The notes: generated by a model not told the origin, from the letters alone. A stretch of DNA of 64,000 nucleotides from Gemmatimonadaceae bacterium (GCA_019186945.1 JABAQJ010000002.1:85897-149896); one strand, 5' to 3'; numbered from the stretch's first letter, positions 35,407 to 45,564 are shown. Numbers and translations are program-made.

Positions 35407-36642
35407 GTGCGACTGGTGGTTTGTGTACTCCTTTCCATCCTTCCGGCGGCCGGCGCCTCAGCGCAGCGACCGGCGCGAGCCACGGCGGCGACCACGCCGT
35501 ACGTCCCCAGTGAGGTCTGGGAACACCGGATCCCTGACGCGGCTGGCATGGATGCCGGTCGCCTGTCGGTAGCGATCGATTTCGCGAGAACGCACGAAGC
35601 GAAGGCGCCGCGCGACATGGCGGAGTCACACTACCGGAGTTTTGGACGCGAACCTTTCGGCGAGGGCATCGGCCCATTCAAGGCGCGCGGCGAACCGACG
35701 GGAGTCGTGCTGCGCGGCGGATATGTTATCGCCACCTGGGGCGAACCCGATCGCGTCGACATGACGCATAGCGTCACCAAGAGCTTCCTGTCGGCTACGT
35801 TAGGCATGGCGTACGATCGAGGCCTGATCCGCTCGGTGCGCGACACCGTGTGGAAGGCGATGGCGCCGATCTACCGGTTGCGGCTGCGGGCACCGGACGA
35901 ACCGGGGACGTCACTCGGTCAGGCGATGTTCCTCGATCCGTTCGATACCCCGCACAATCGCACCATCCTCTGGGACGACTTGCTCCGCCAGACCAGCGAC
36001 TGGGAAGGTACGCTGTGGGGCAAACCGGACTGGGCTGATCGCCCATCCGCAAGTCCAGCGCAATGGGCATCGCGCCGGCGTCATGCACCCGGCACGGCGT
36101 ACGAGTACAACGACGTGCGCGTGAACGTGCTGGCGCTGGCGGCAACCAACGTCTGGCGGAGACCGCTCCCCGAAATCCTGCGTGACTCGCTCATGGACCG
36201 GATCGGAGCATCGCGAACGTGGCGCTGGAACGGTTATTACAACGCGTGGATCACGCTCGATGGCCGTCCGGTGCAGGTCGTGTCGGGCGGCGGCCACTGG
36301 GGCGGCGGCATGTTCATCAACGCCTGGGACATGGCCCGCTTCGGACTGCTGACGCTGCGCCGCGGCGTCTGGGGAAGCACACGTCTCCTGTCGGAGGAAT
36401 GGGTGACGATGTCGCTCACGCCGACAGGTCCGCAACCGACCTACGGCTACATGAACTGGTTCCTGAACACCAACCGCAAGTGGATGCCCAGCGCTCCGGC
36501 ATCCGCGTTCGGGCACGTGGGCAACGGCACCAACCTGATCTTCGTCTCGCCGGAGCAGGATCTGGTGGTCGTCGTACGGTGGATCGATAACGCTGCGATC
36601 GACGAGTTCCTGGGCAAGATCCTGGCGTCCATCGTCGAGTGA
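35407..36642 (+). CDS. Exported serine hydrolase of the beta-lactamase/class C fold
   Basis: A 411-residue exported hydrolase with all three motifs: SxxK in MTHSVTKSFLSATLG, YxN in YEYNDVRVN, and the third-strand box as HVGNG instead of KTG. This matches esterase/DD-peptidase-like members of the class C family rather than true beta-lactamases. A signal peptide (MRLVVCVLLSILPAAGASAQ) is obtained with GTG 35407, which has a GAGG three bases upstream; ATGs at 35326 and 35335 are alternatives. Substrate unknown. It carries one CGTTAGGC word (ATLGMAYD). Confidence 0.85.
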   Translation: MRLVVCVLLSILPAAGASAQRPARATAATTPYVPSEVWEHRIPDAAGMDAGRLSVAIDFARTHEAKAPRDMAESHYRSFGREPFGEGIGPFKARGEPTGVVLRGGYVIATWGEPDRVDMTHSVTKSFLSATLGMAYDRGLIRSVRDTVWKAMAPIYRLRLRAPDEPGTSLGQAMFLDPFDTPHNRTILWDDLLRQTSDWEGTLWGKPDWADRPSASPAQWASRRRHAPGTAYEYNDVRVNVLALAATNVWRRPLPEILRDSLMDRIGASRTWRWNGYYNAWITLDGRPVQVVSGGGHWGGGMFINAWDMARFGLLTLRRGVWGSTRLLSEEWVTMSLTPTGPQPTYGYMNWFLNTNRKWMPSAPASAFGHVGNGTNLIFVSPEQDLVVVVRWIDNAAIDEFLGKILASIVE

Positions 36643-36736
36643 CCGGCATGCACGAACCTTTCCGCGCAGTGGCGGATACGTTCGTCAGCGCCGAGCGCCC
36701 GATCGAACACTGTCCTGTTTCCAAGACCAGGGATCC

Positions 36737-37273
36737 ATGAGCACCGAACCGCAATCGTCCGATGTCAAGTCAGTGAGCGCGACGCACACCGAAGTCGCCG
36801 TCCTCGCCGGAGGCTGCTTCTGGGGTGTGGAGGAGATTCTTCGCGACGTTCCCGGCGTGCTAGATACGGAAGTAGGCTACACTGGGGGGTGGCTGGAAAA
36901 TCCGACGTATCACGACACCCACGACAGCAAGTCGGGTCACGCGGAATCGGTGCGCATCGTGTTTGACCCGACGATCCTGAGATACGAAGAGCTGCTCGAG
37001 AACTGGTTTTTCCGTCTGCACGACCCCACGACGCCGAACCGGCAGGGAAACGACGTCGGCACGCAGTATCGATCGGCCATCTTCCACACGACGACGGAAC
37101 AGAAGGAGACTGCGGAACGCGTGAGGGCTCGGGTCGACGCCTCCGGAAAGTGGTCGCGACCGATCACCACGGAGATCGTCCCCGCGTCAACGTGGTACAG
37201 CGCGGAGAGCTACCATCAGGACTATCTGCGGAAGAACCCCGGCGGATACTCCTGCCACTGGCTTCGTCCCTGA
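36737..37273 (+). CDS. msrA: Peptide methionine sulfoxide reductase A
   Basis: 178 residues. The active site GGCFWG places the catalytic Cys at residue 27; EVGYTGG, YHDTHDSKSGHAESVRIVFDP, FFRLHDPTTPNRQGNDVGTQYRS and AESYHQDYL are all standard. A Cys in the C-terminal YSCHWLRP probably resolves the disulfide. It reduces methionine S-sulfoxide in proteins, with thioredoxin as donor. No signal peptide, so cytoplasmic. No msrB is fused or adjacent. Confidence 0.96.
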   Translation: MSTEPQSSDVKSVSATHTEVAVLAGGCFWGVEEILRDVPGVLDTEVGYTGGWLENPTYHDTHDSKSGHAESVRIVFDPTILRYEELLENWFFRLHDPTTPNRQGNDVGTQYRSAIFHTTTEQKETAERVRARVDASGKWSRPITTEIVPASTWYSAESYHQDYLRKNPGGYSCHWLRP

Positions 37274-37307
37274 AGCTCGGAAAACACCCCGAGCAACACA
37301 CCGCCCG

Positions 37308-37736
37308 TCAGGACGACCTCGATCCGCCAATCACGAAGCGCTCCGACCCTAGCAGGAACACGGCAAGGGCGCCGAAGAGGATAAGCGCCTGCAGTTCCAC
37401 GGCCCAGCCACCGCCGCCCTCGTTGATGGCGAACACGTCCTTGCGGTGCGCCAGCAGGAGCACCATCGACATGTTCCCCACGATCACCAGCGCCGCCAGC
37501 CGCACCTTGTAGCCGACGATCATCAACAATGGCGCGACGACTTCGCCCAAATACGCTCCGTATGAAATGAACGCCGGCAATCCCAGATCCGCGAGCGGGT
37601 CGGCGATCCACGCCACTCCGTTCTTCAACTTGGCGACTCCGTGGAAGAGCAAGACAATGGCGACGGCAAGTCGCAGAACGAGGCGACCGGCATCCTGTGA
37701 GCCTTGCGTCGTGCGGTCGGATAGGATCGAAATCAT
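37308..37736 (-). CDS. DoxX family membrane protein
   Basis: 142 residues with four hydrophobic helices and the DoxX pattern: GRLVLRLAVAIVLLFHGVAKLKNG, YLGEVVAPLLMIVGYKVRLAALVIVGNMSMVLLLAHR, and a last helix LQALILFGALAVFLLG. Members are small quinone-linked or thiol-redox membrane proteins; the exact role differs by group. It converges with msrA (34 bases between stops), and a 6-base hairpin lies between them at 37275-37294. The redox link to MsrA is only suggestive. Confidence 0.85.
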   Translation of the reverse strand: MISILSDRTTQGSQDAGRLVLRLAVAIVLLFHGVAKLKNGVAWIADPLADLGLPAFISYGAYLGEVVAPLLMIVGYKVRLAALVIVGNMSMVLLLAHRKDVFAINEGGGGWAVELQALILFGALAVFLLGSERFVIGGSRSS

Positions 37737-37917
37737 GGGGGGATCGAAAGTTTTTTGGGGCGACGATCGCCAAGTATCACGTGGATACGCGGGACGCTGG
37801 CATTGAGTTGACGCGCTTCTGCAGCCCCGCGTTAATGGGCGTCGGCATGGAGCAGACTTTGACACCGCTCACGCACTGCGACTCGCATCCGCCGCGCACC
37901 CCGAAATCCCGCCGGCA

Positions 37918-38730
37918 TCAACTCGAAGGCATGACCCCATCAATGAGGGCAGCGGAAACGGTCGACACCAGCGCGTCGAATGCCGGTTTCCCCAGGGCTC
38001 GGGACGTGATGACGTGATGTTTGATCCGGCTTGCCGCGGTGAGGGGATCCTTGAACAGCGGTCGCACCCGCCATTCCGGACGCAGTCCGTGGCGATCGAT
38101 CCAGTACTGGAGCCGCCGCTGACTTACCAGTTCGTCTCCCGGATCCATCAGGATCAGGGTCGGAACCTTGAGCTTGGCCGGGTTCTCCAAAGTGGAGAGT
38201 GCAGCTTCGTAACCGAACAGCGCCGTGTAGGCGGCCATGCTCGTTCCACCATGCGACCGTATCGTCGCCGGCACCGCCGACGGCACCAGAAAACGCCTGC
38301 CTAACGGGCGGAACGCCAGAACGAGTTTCGTGTGGGGGCGGACGCGAACCGCCGGCGCGAGGAGCACCTGACGACGAAATGGCGGCGGCGGCTCCGAGGT
38401 CGCCATGCCGTAGGTATGAACGAGCGCGCCAAGACTGAAGCCGAGGAATGTCAGGTCGACGCCACGCTCCGTGGCAAGGTCCGCGGCGACCTGCACCGCG
38501 GCGCGCCAGTCCTCGACCCATGCACGTGTGTCGAGCGTGCGCCACTCCTCGCGCGTGGGCGCGTCGGCGATCGCATCAATGGCATGCCCCCGAAATCGCA
38601 GAACGATCGCCGTAGCACCTCGCGTCCTCAGTGGCTCGTACAGTTCGCGCAACGCATGGGCTCGCAGGTTCAAACCATGCGCCACGAGTACCACGACTCT
38701 GCACCTGCCTTGAGCCTCAAGTACGTCCAT
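37918..38730 (-). CDS. Alpha/beta hydrolase
   Basis: A 270-residue cytoplasmic hydrolase. The first strand ends in VVVLVAHGLNLRAHALRELYEPL, the nucleophile elbow is FLGFSLGALVHTYG, and the acid is probably the Asp of LILMDPGDELVS. A final His is in RIKHHVITS. This resembles monoglyceride-lipase/serine-aminopeptidase-like hydrolases. No substrate can be named. It carries a CGTTAGGC word in RPLGRRFL. Confidence 0.78.
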   Translation of the reverse strand: MDVLEAQGRCRVVVLVAHGLNLRAHALRELYEPLRTRGATAIVLRFRGHAIDAIADAPTREEWRTLDTRAWVEDWRAAVQVAADLATERGVDLTFLGFSLGALVHTYGMATSEPPPPFRRQVLLAPAVRVRPHTKLVLAFRPLGRRFLVPSAVPATIRSHGGTSMAAYTALFGYEAALSTLENPAKLKVPTLILMDPGDELVSQRRLQYWIDRHGLRPEWRVRPLFKDPLTAASRIKHHVITSRALGKPAFDALVSTVSAALIDGVMPSS

Positions 38731-38807
38731 TCACCATGCCTGTGATGCGTGGCCCGCTCGGCGTCATCGCGGTGGTGTAATCAGCGCCTGACGATGGCTC
38801 GGTGCTA

Positions 38808-40377
38808 TCATCGATACTCCCAGGCCGCGGCGGCGATCTCGCCTAACGCCTGACCCACCACACGGGTGATTTCGTCCGGCGCCGTGGAGACCGGGACGTT
38901 GTTTACATAAACGGCAAGAATCAATCGTTTTCCCGTCTTGGTGGTCATGTAGCCGGCCAATCCCTTCCCCGTGACCAGCAGCCGACGGTTGAGCGGATCG
39001 TCGACAGCGTACGTGCCGGTCTTGGCGAACACGTGTCCCGCAGCCGGCGACTGCGGCTGGATGTTGTAGAGCGTTCCGTCCTTGCCAAGAACCGGAAGCG
39101 CGTTCTGGAACGACGGGTAATCGGCCCGTTTCGACATCATCCGCAGATAACTGACCATGAATGCCGGCGAGAAATGAGCGTCGCCACCTGCTCCGTCCGC
39201 TTGCTGCGCGCCATCCAGACCCAACCCTTCGCGCTCGAGCCATCGCCGCTCCACATCGAAGCCGTTCTCTCCGTCCTTGCCGAACAGGGCGCCCATCAGG
39301 AGCGGTAGCGAACTCGCGTGCAGGTTCTGGCTGACCTTGAGCACAACCTTGATCATCTCGGTCGCCGGTGCAGAAACGTGTTCCGCCACGACGTCCCCGG
39401 GCCGATAGCGCCCCGACGACCGGGCAGCTCTGACGCGCGCGTCGGAGGGCCCCCGCGCGAACCACGACACCCTTCGACCGCAACGCTTCGGCTAGGACAT
39501 GCGCGGCATACCGGCTGGGGACAGGCACGGGGTACGCATATAGAACGCCGTCAGTCCCCATGGGAACGACTCCCGCGATCGTCACGGTGAACGGGCTGTC
39601 GCCCTTCGCGCCACCGTCGTCTATCGTGATGCTGGCGTTCCCGCCAGCAGCTATCGTCGTGACCCTGTTCACGACACGGATGAACGTCGACGCAGGCGAG
39701 ACGACCAATGTGGCCGCCGCGCCTGTCGTCGCCCCTGGCCCGACAGTGATATCGATGACGTTGTCGTTGATCGATATGGGAGACACGACGACCCCGGTCC
39801 CGAGCTCTCGCGAGCCCTCGGCGTAGAGAGACGCGTCCACCCGCACGACGCCGGTAACGCGCTTGATCCCCTTCGCCACGATCTGGCCGGCCAAGCGACG
39901 CACCACGGTCAACGGGTCGCCGGGAACCGCCCGTGTGTCAGGTGCGCCCCCGTACGAATGATCGTGGTTCTCGAAGGCCAGCGTGCCGTCGGGTTGAAGA
40001 CGCTGCGACAGGTTTGGGTCGCCGCTGGCAACGAGCACGAGGTCGCCGGCGAGCGTGCCGTCCCGCCCGATCGGACCGGTGCGATACACTCGCGTATGGA
40101 AACGATGATCCGCGCCGAGCATGGCCAGCGCGGTACCGGCGCTCAACAGCTTCGTGGTGGAACCCGGCGTAAAGAGCTTTCCCGCGTTTTGGGCGAAGAT
40201 CACCCGATCAGCGTCGGCATCGTAGAACTCGATACCCCAGAGCGCGCGTTCGAACTCGGGCCGACTCGTTATTCGCTCTATGCGCGCTGCGAGGGCGCTG
40301 TCCTCCTGGGCACGACTGCTCGCTCCGGGCACCATGGCGAGAGCAAGGACAGCGATGACAGCGTGACTTTTCGGCAT
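38808..40377 (-). pseudogene. dacB: D-alanyl-D-alanine carboxypeptidase/endopeptidase (PBP4, DacB) with a frameshift
   Basis: The two halves of a PBP4-type enzyme lie in different frames. The first frame starts at ATG 40377 with a signal peptide and holds SxxK in PGSTTKLLSAG (Ser73, Lys76). The second frame ends at 38808 and holds SxN in KVSQNLHASSL and KTG in FAKTGTYAV. The frames meet around a run of five C (plus strand 39450-39454), after about 308 codons. Removing one base gives exactly 523 codons and a smooth join, a normal PBP4 length. So this is a sequencing error in a homopolymer, a real recent mutation, or, less likely, programmed slippage. If intact, the enzyme trims or cuts peptidoglycan cross-links in the periplasm. 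Confidence 0.85.
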
Positions 40378-40516
40378 GTGCACTGGAGGGGTGGGAAGGT
40401 GCAACCCAGAATGCGGCAGCTTCCTGGCTGGCGCAAGGTTGCGTTGGGCACGAGCGACTGCATTCTCGCCAACGATCGTCACGATCGCACCGGGTCCACC
40501 GGGCACCCCGCCAGGA

Positions 40517-41650
40517 TCAACCTGTCGTTACGCGCGACTCCGCAAAGACCGGCGCCATCAGTCCGCGCTGCGAACGCCCGTGCGGATCCTGCCCGGAGCG
40601 GATCTCGTTCACCATCTCGAGCGCGGAGCGCGTACAGGATGGAAAGGACACGGGAGACTGGGCGATCGGGGTCACGCGTCCGCCCCACCTGAGGAGCAGC
40701 GCCGCATACGTCAAGCCGCCGCCGAATCCCGGCAGCAGCACGAGTCCGCCAGCGCGGATGCGACCTTCCTTCAAAGCATCCACGAGGCTCACGGGAACGG
40801 TGGCGGCACTCATGTTGCCGTAGCGCTGCACCGTCAGCATCACCTTCTCCATCGGGATGCCGGCGTACCTGGCTACCGCTTCGATGATGCGAAGGTTCGC
40901 CTGGTGTGGGACTACGAGATCGACGTCGTCGGCGCTCGCACCTGCCTGGGCCAGCACGCGCACGGAGGCTTCGCTCATGCCACGAACCGCGCGCTTGAAG
41001 ATGACCTGGCCATCGAAGTCCCAGATCGTATCGCCGTACGAAATCCCGAGGTTGGCGTACCCGCAGCCAAATCCCCTCACGCGCAGGCTCTGCCGAGCCT
41101 CGGCGTCGCACCCAAGCACGCTGCCCAGGAGTCCTTCGTTCGCATCGGTTGCCTGGAGCACGACAGCGGCTGCGCCATCCCCGAAGAGCACCGCGACGTT
41201 CCGGTTGCTCCAGTCCATGTATCGGCTGATCAGCTCCACACCGATCACAATCGCGTTCCGCACCGTGCCGCTCTGGATCATCCCCGCGGCCGCGGACAAA
41301 CCGTAGAGGAAGCTGGTGCATGCCGTATTGATGTCCATCGCCGCGGCGTGCGTAGCGCCTAACGCGATCTGGACACCAGATGCGCTATTCGGTACCGCCT
41401 CTTCGTTGCTGCAGCCGCCGTAGACGATGAGGTCGACTTGAGATGCGTCGAGCCCAGCGCATGCCAGCGCGCGAGACGACGCAATCGTGGCCATCTCGAT
41501 CGCCGACACGTGCGATACGCGGCGCTCCTTCATGCCGGTCCGCGTCGTGATCCACTCATCCGACGTATCGAGAAACGTGGAGAGATCGGCATTGCTGAGA
41601 ATGGCCGGCGGCATACCCTCGCCCCATCCGGTAATCGTGGCGTGAATCAT
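40517..41650 (-). CDS. 3-oxoacyl-ACP synthase III (KAS III, FabH-like)
   Basis: A 377-residue thiolase-fold enzyme. The catalytic triad is Cys111 (INTACTSFLYG), His249 (VPHQANLRI) and Asn279 (RYGNMSAATVP). The FabH-type start (HATITGWGEGMPP) and TRTGMKERR are present. About 50 residues follow the usual GGLTYAALLLRWG end, including SFPSCTRSALEMVNEI. I recall a similar tail in some long KAS III proteins, so this may be a subgroup mark. It would start fatty acid chains or condense special acyl groups. No other fab gene is in the window, which hints at a side-path enzyme. Confidence 0.9.
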   Translation of the reverse strand: MIHATITGWGEGMPPAILSNADLSTFLDTSDEWITTRTGMKERRVSHVSAIEMATIASSRALACAGLDASQVDLIVYGGCSNEEAVPNSASGVQIALGATHAAAMDINTACTSFLYGLSAAAGMIQSGTVRNAIVIGVELISRYMDWSNRNVAVLFGDGAAAVVLQATDANEGLLGSVLGCDAEARQSLRVRGFGCGYANLGISYGDTIWDFDGQVIFKRAVRGMSEASVRVLAQAGASADDVDLVVPHQANLRIIEAVARYAGIPMEKVMLTVQRYGNMSAATVPVSLVDALKEGRIRAGGLVLLPGFGGGLTYAALLLRWGGRVTPIAQSPVSFPSCTRSALEMVNEIRSGQDPHGRSQRGLMAPVFAESRVTTG

Positions 41651-41999
41651 GAACGGCTCTGAACTCGGGAGTGGCGGACGATGCGCGGGCCCTATGCCGG
41701 GGCACAACGCGTCGGGCCGGGCCTCGACGCTCCCATCGCGCTACGCCGGGAAGTCCGCATCGGCGACCAAGGTACGGAGCCAACGCGACCCCGGCCAGTC
41801 CGGCCCGCAGCCAGGCTGGGATTCCTGACCTGCGCCTTCCCGCCTGGCTCTCTGCGGTCTTCCTGCCGGCCCCCTATGCCTCGACAAGCCCGGTGCAGCC
41901 CGGATCGCGAACGCGACTGATACCGGACCGGACCGCACGAAGACGGGGCCGCCACTGTACCCATGTTGGCGCGAATCGTCCGGCGTATCGGGAGACCGC
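41651..41999. other. Intergenic region upstream of the KAS III gene
   Basis: About 350 bases between the UPF0182 stop and the KAS III start, both on the minus strand. Open frames here are extensions of antisense frames and show no protein-like pattern. I see no RNA gene or clear promoter. Confidence 0.5.
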
Positions 42000-44741
42000 C
42001 TAACGTGCTGACCGTGCGCTGCCGGCCCCGATCCGGTCGAGAACCTGCCCCAGTGCCTTGATCTCCGCACCATAGCGCGCCCAATCCCCCTCCCTCTGCG
42101 CTTCGACAGCGTTCTGGTAGTGACGACGGGCTTCGTCGAGCATCGCCTGCAATTCGGCGTCGACCGCGACCGACCCACGGCCTGCGCTGCCTGTCGTGTC
42201 CGTTGCGATTGCCGACTCCGGCGTTCGCGTCGTGGCCGACGCGCCGAACAGGGAGGCCAAGGCCCCCTCCAGAGTCTGCTCCATCACAACCTGATTCTGG
42301 TACGCCACCACCACGCGCTTGAGTTCGGGAATCCGACCGCCTTCCGCCTGCAGGTACAGGGGCTGCACGTACAGAAGCGACTCTTCGATCGGGATGACCA
42401 GCAGGTCGCCGCGAAGGACCGTGGAACCGCGCTGGTCCCACAGGGACACCTGTCGGGAAATCTCCGTATTCTGGTTGATGCGATTCGCGATCTGCTTCGG
42501 ACCGAACACGAGGCTCTGACGCGGGAGGCTGTATACGAGGAGCTTTCCATAAGCCGCGCCGTCGTTTCGCGCCACCATCCACGCCGCCAGGTTGTCCTTG
42601 CCGCGCGGCGTGAACGGGACCATGTAGATGAACTCCGCCGCTTTCTCGTCAGGCAGGCGCATTACCAGGTGGCGCATGAATGGCACGGAGCCATCAGCCT
42701 TTTCAGTAACCGGAATCTGCCACTGGTCTTCCCGATGGTAAAAGTCTTCCGGTGCATCCATGTGATACGTCGTGTAGAGCGCCGCCTGCGTCCGATACAG
42801 GTCGTCCGGGTAGCGCAGGTGCGCGCGCAGGTCTGCAGGCATCTGATCCAGCGCCACGAAGATGCCCGGGAAGGCCCGAGCCCACGTCCGGATCAGCGGG
42901 TCCGTGGGCGCGGAGACGTATGCCTTGATCGAGCCGTCGTAGGCATCGACTACGACCTTCACGCTGTTCCGCATATAGTTCGTGCCGTCGTCCATCCGCT
43001 GCGCGTAGGGATACCGCCTGGTGGTCGTATATCCGTCGAGCATCCAGACCAATTTGCCGTCAGCAGCAATCACCAGGAATGGATCGCGGTCGAACCGCAG
43101 CATCGGCAGCGCCTTTTCCGCGCGTCCGCGGATGTTTCGATAGAACAGAACGCGACTCTGCGATGTGAGATCCTGCGAGAACAGAATGTTCGTTGCGCCA
43201 AATCGCGACGCGAACAGAGCGCGGCGCCAAAGACCGGCGATCGGCACACCGGCGGTGCCTGCGTACGCCTCGTAGACGTTGTCGTCGCCCGACGGATGAT
43301 CGAACTCGCGCTGCTTCGTCCCCACGATCACCCACTCGTTGCTCAATTCCCCGAAGTAGATCTGCGGGCGGGTCACGGTCAGCGAAACCGAGGACGTCGG
43401 TGGCAGGTCCTTCACGAACAGAACGGGGAGCCCCTCGGCGGTAACCTGGTTGACGGGGCCGAGCGTCAGCCCCATGCCATGAGTGAAGGTGAGGTGTTCA
43501 TTGATGAACGTCCGCGTAGGCAACGACGCCGGATTCAGCTCGCGAGGCGACAGCAGCACTTGGCGATATGTCCCGTCGATCATATAGCGATCGTCGTCTA
43601 CCGATACGAAGTCGTAGTACGTGCGAATCTCCTGCAGTTGTCCAAACGTCTGGAGCAGGGGGTCGCGATCCCAGAGCCTTACGTTCTCGATCGTGGCCGA
43701 GTTGGCCTTCAGATCCGCCAGCGTCAACGTCGCTTCGCCGGTGAGTTCGCGAGTCTCCACACTGTCGATCGCCCAAGCCTTGCGCGTTGCAGCGATGTGA
43801 TGGCGGAGATACGGCATCTCCCGAGTCAACTCCGTCGGCGTGACGACGAACTTCTGCACTAACGGCGGGAGCAATCCGCGCGCGACGAAGGCCATGCCGA
43901 AGTATCCCACGAGCGCCGCCATCGCGTACCGCGGAAGGCTGTTGCGAATGCCTCCCATGAACACGACTGCGGCCGCGGCCAGCGCCAGCACCGCGCTCAG
44001 GTGAATCGCCGGGCGCGTGGCGTGCAGATCGGTGTAGCTGGCGCCGACCAGCGGGCCCGTCGTGGAATACAGCAGATTGGGCAAGTCGACTGCCCACAAC
44101 CGCATGGCCGTGAGCACGAACGCGATCGCCAGCAGCGAGGCTACGTGCAGACCGGCTGTCCGATCGATCCGCAGTTCACGTGGCAGCACGGCAATCCTGC
44201 CGCGAAACACGTAGAGCGGCACTGTGAGGAGGAGCGAGATCGTGACCAGCCCGGAGAGGAACCCGAGCAGCGCAGTCGCAGCTGGCAACGTGAATACGTA
44301 GTACCCGACGTCCCGCGAAAATACCGGGTCGGCAACCCCGAACGGCGTGCCGTACCACAGCTGCAACACGATCGCCCACGACGTACTGGCGATGAGGCCC
44401 GCGAGCACGCCCACCACGATCGGCAGAATGCGCGCGAGCCTCGGCAACCCGGCCGGCAGCTCGATCCGCGCCGTCGACTCTCCGAACGGAACGATCAGCG
44501 GCCCGGGAACGCGACCGCGCCTCCCCACGCGGAGGTTGGCCCAGATTGTCGCTGCCGCGACTCCGCCACCAAGGACGAACAACAGGAAGCGGATTGCCAG
44601 TTGGCGGCGAAAGACGACGTCGAAGCCCACCTCACGATACCACCACCAGTCCGTAAGCAGCTCGGCCAGGACGGGGAAGAAGAGCACGAATGCCCCGATT
44701 GCAGCGATCAGCATGCCGATAGACAGGCGCGTACGGGACAC
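42000..44741 (-). CDS. UPF0182 family large membrane protein
   Basis: A 913-residue protein of the UPF0182/COG1615 family. The first 300 residues have about seven membrane helices (starting LSIGMLIAAIGAFVLFFPVL and WWWYREVGFDVVF). A large extracytoplasmic part follows, with family motifs RLWDRDPLLQTFGQLQEIRTYYDF, VDDDRYMIDG, TFINEHLTFTHGMGLTLGP, YFGELSNEWVIVGT and NIRGRAEKALPMLRFDRDPFLV. The C-terminus has an Ala/Glu-rich helical end after a short disordered stretch. Function is unknown. Start GTG 44741 follows GGAGG. The stop TAG is in a CGTTAGGC word. Length matches the family (about 900-1,000). Confidence 0.92.
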   Translation of the reverse strand: MSRTRLSIGMLIAAIGAFVLFFPVLAELLTDWWWYREVGFDVVFRRQLAIRFLLFVLGGGVAAATIWANLRVGRRGRVPGPLIVPFGESTARIELPAGLPRLARILPIVVGVLAGLIASTSWAIVLQLWYGTPFGVADPVFSRDVGYYVFTLPAATALLGFLSGLVTISLLLTVPLYVFRGRIAVLPRELRIDRTAGLHVASLLAIAFVLTAMRLWAVDLPNLLYSTTGPLVGASYTDLHATRPAIHLSAVLALAAAAVVFMGGIRNSLPRYAMAALVGYFGMAFVARGLLPPLVQKFVVTPTELTREMPYLRHHIAATRKAWAIDSVETRELTGEATLTLADLKANSATIENVRLWDRDPLLQTFGQLQEIRTYYDFVSVDDDRYMIDGTYRQVLLSPRELNPASLPTRTFINEHLTFTHGMGLTLGPVNQVTAEGLPVLFVKDLPPTSSVSLTVTRPQIYFGELSNEWVIVGTKQREFDHPSGDDNVYEAYAGTAGVPIAGLWRRALFASRFGATNILFSQDLTSQSRVLFYRNIRGRAEKALPMLRFDRDPFLVIAADGKLVWMLDGYTTTRRYPYAQRMDDGTNYMRNSVKVVVDAYDGSIKAYVSAPTDPLIRTWARAFPGIFVALDQMPADLRAHLRYPDDLYRTQAALYTTYHMDAPEDFYHREDQWQIPVTEKADGSVPFMRHLVMRLPDEKAAEFIYMVPFTPRGKDNLAAWMVARNDGAAYGKLLVYSLPRQSLVFGPKQIANRINQNTEISRQVSLWDQRGSTVLRGDLLVIPIEESLLYVQPLYLQAEGGRIPELKRVVVAYQNQVVMEQTLEGALASLFGASATTRTPESAIATDTTGSAGRGSVAVDAELQAMLDEARRHYQNAVEAQREGDWARYGAEIKALGQVLDRIGAGSARSAR

Positions 44742-45068
44742 AGGACGTCCTCCACGTGACTACTTGAGCGCCCGCGATCGGCGCGGATGCGCCGCTCGAA
44801 TATGTCTGGGTCGGGCGTCGGGGGGAACCTGAAGTATACGGCAAGGTCAGGGAAACGACGCCATTGAAGCCGCCTGCTACTGGCGCAGTACAGACGGTCC
44901 TTCTGCCGTCGGTCCGACAACCGCCAGTATTTCCCCGACATATCCTGACCGCCGGTGCCGTCGCCAGTCACGATTCGGGAACGGTGCAACATCAACGATT
45001 GTCTCTGGTGATTGTACACTTGGGGGAAGCCGTTGCAGATTGCCCACCGTCACCTTGATGGAGGTTGT
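44742..45068. other. Divergent intergenic region, UPF0182 / HhH protein
   Basis: About 330 bases between divergent starts. On the minus strand TATACT (44833-44838) looks like a -10 box for the UPF0182 gene, but no matching -35 lies at the usual distance. Before the plus-strand gene only a GGAGG site is clear. Confidence 0.4.
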
Positions 45069-45464
45069 ATGAACCCCCGCCGCAGATTCCTGGCGAGCCT
45101 GATCCTGGTGGCACCGCTGACGCTTCCCGCCGTCGCACTTGCCCCTGTTCAGGCCAGTGGTCAGCAGACTGCATCCGTCCACAAGCAGGCTCCGGCGAAA
45201 GCCGTGGCGCAATCCGTAACGGCCGAAAGGCGGGCCCCGAGCCCCCAGGCAACCGCGAAAGAGGCCCGGATCCAGCTCGTTGACCTCAACACCGCGACAG
45301 CCGCCGAATTGGCCGCGCTTCCGGGAATTGGTGACACGTACGCCGCGAAGATCATCGCCGGCCGTCCATACAAGACGAAGGCAGAGTTGCGCCGGAAGAA
45401 GATCCTCCCGAGCGGAACCTACGCCAAGATCCAGAAGTTGGTGGTTGCCAGACAGAGCAAGTAA
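45069..45464 (+). CDS. Exported ComEA-like helix-hairpin-helix protein
   Basis: 131 residues: a signal peptide or anchor ([25 protein letters not shown]), an Ala/Gln/Lys-rich linker, and a C-terminal double HhH domain ([29 protein letters not shown], followed by [21 protein letters not shown]). The LNTA...LPGIG pattern is that of ComEA, which binds incoming DNA outside the inner membrane. No comEC, pilus or other competence gene is in the window. Similar short HhH proteins exist without competence roles, so DNA binding is likely while uptake is only possible. Confidence 0.85.
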   Translation: MNPRRRFLASLILVAPLTLPAVALAPVQASGQQTASVHKQAPAKAVAQSVTAERRAPSPQATAKEARIQLVDLNTATAAELAALPGIGDTYAAKIIAGRPYKTKAELRRKKILPSGTYAKIQKLVVARQSK

Positions 45465-45564
45465 CGGGAGCGTCCCCGACTGGGGCGAGGCATGTCCTTG
45501 GCGCGTGCCCGCCCCACGATGCGGCGTCAGGCGCATGGCTTGCGACGCACGACGTCGAGGACGC

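Noticed and set aside
40517..40690. C-terminal tail of the KAS III protein as a novel fusion
   Set aside because: The tail is short and part of it resembles ends I recall from other long KAS III proteins, so it is more likely a subgroup feature.
41651..41999. Open frames on both strands in the gap before the KAS III gene
   Set aside because: They are tails of antisense frames with no start site, no ribosome site and no protein-like pattern.
42120..43862. A 580-codon plus-strand open frame opposite the UPF0182 gene
   Set aside because: Shadow of a well-supported gene; composition and lack of motifs argue against it.
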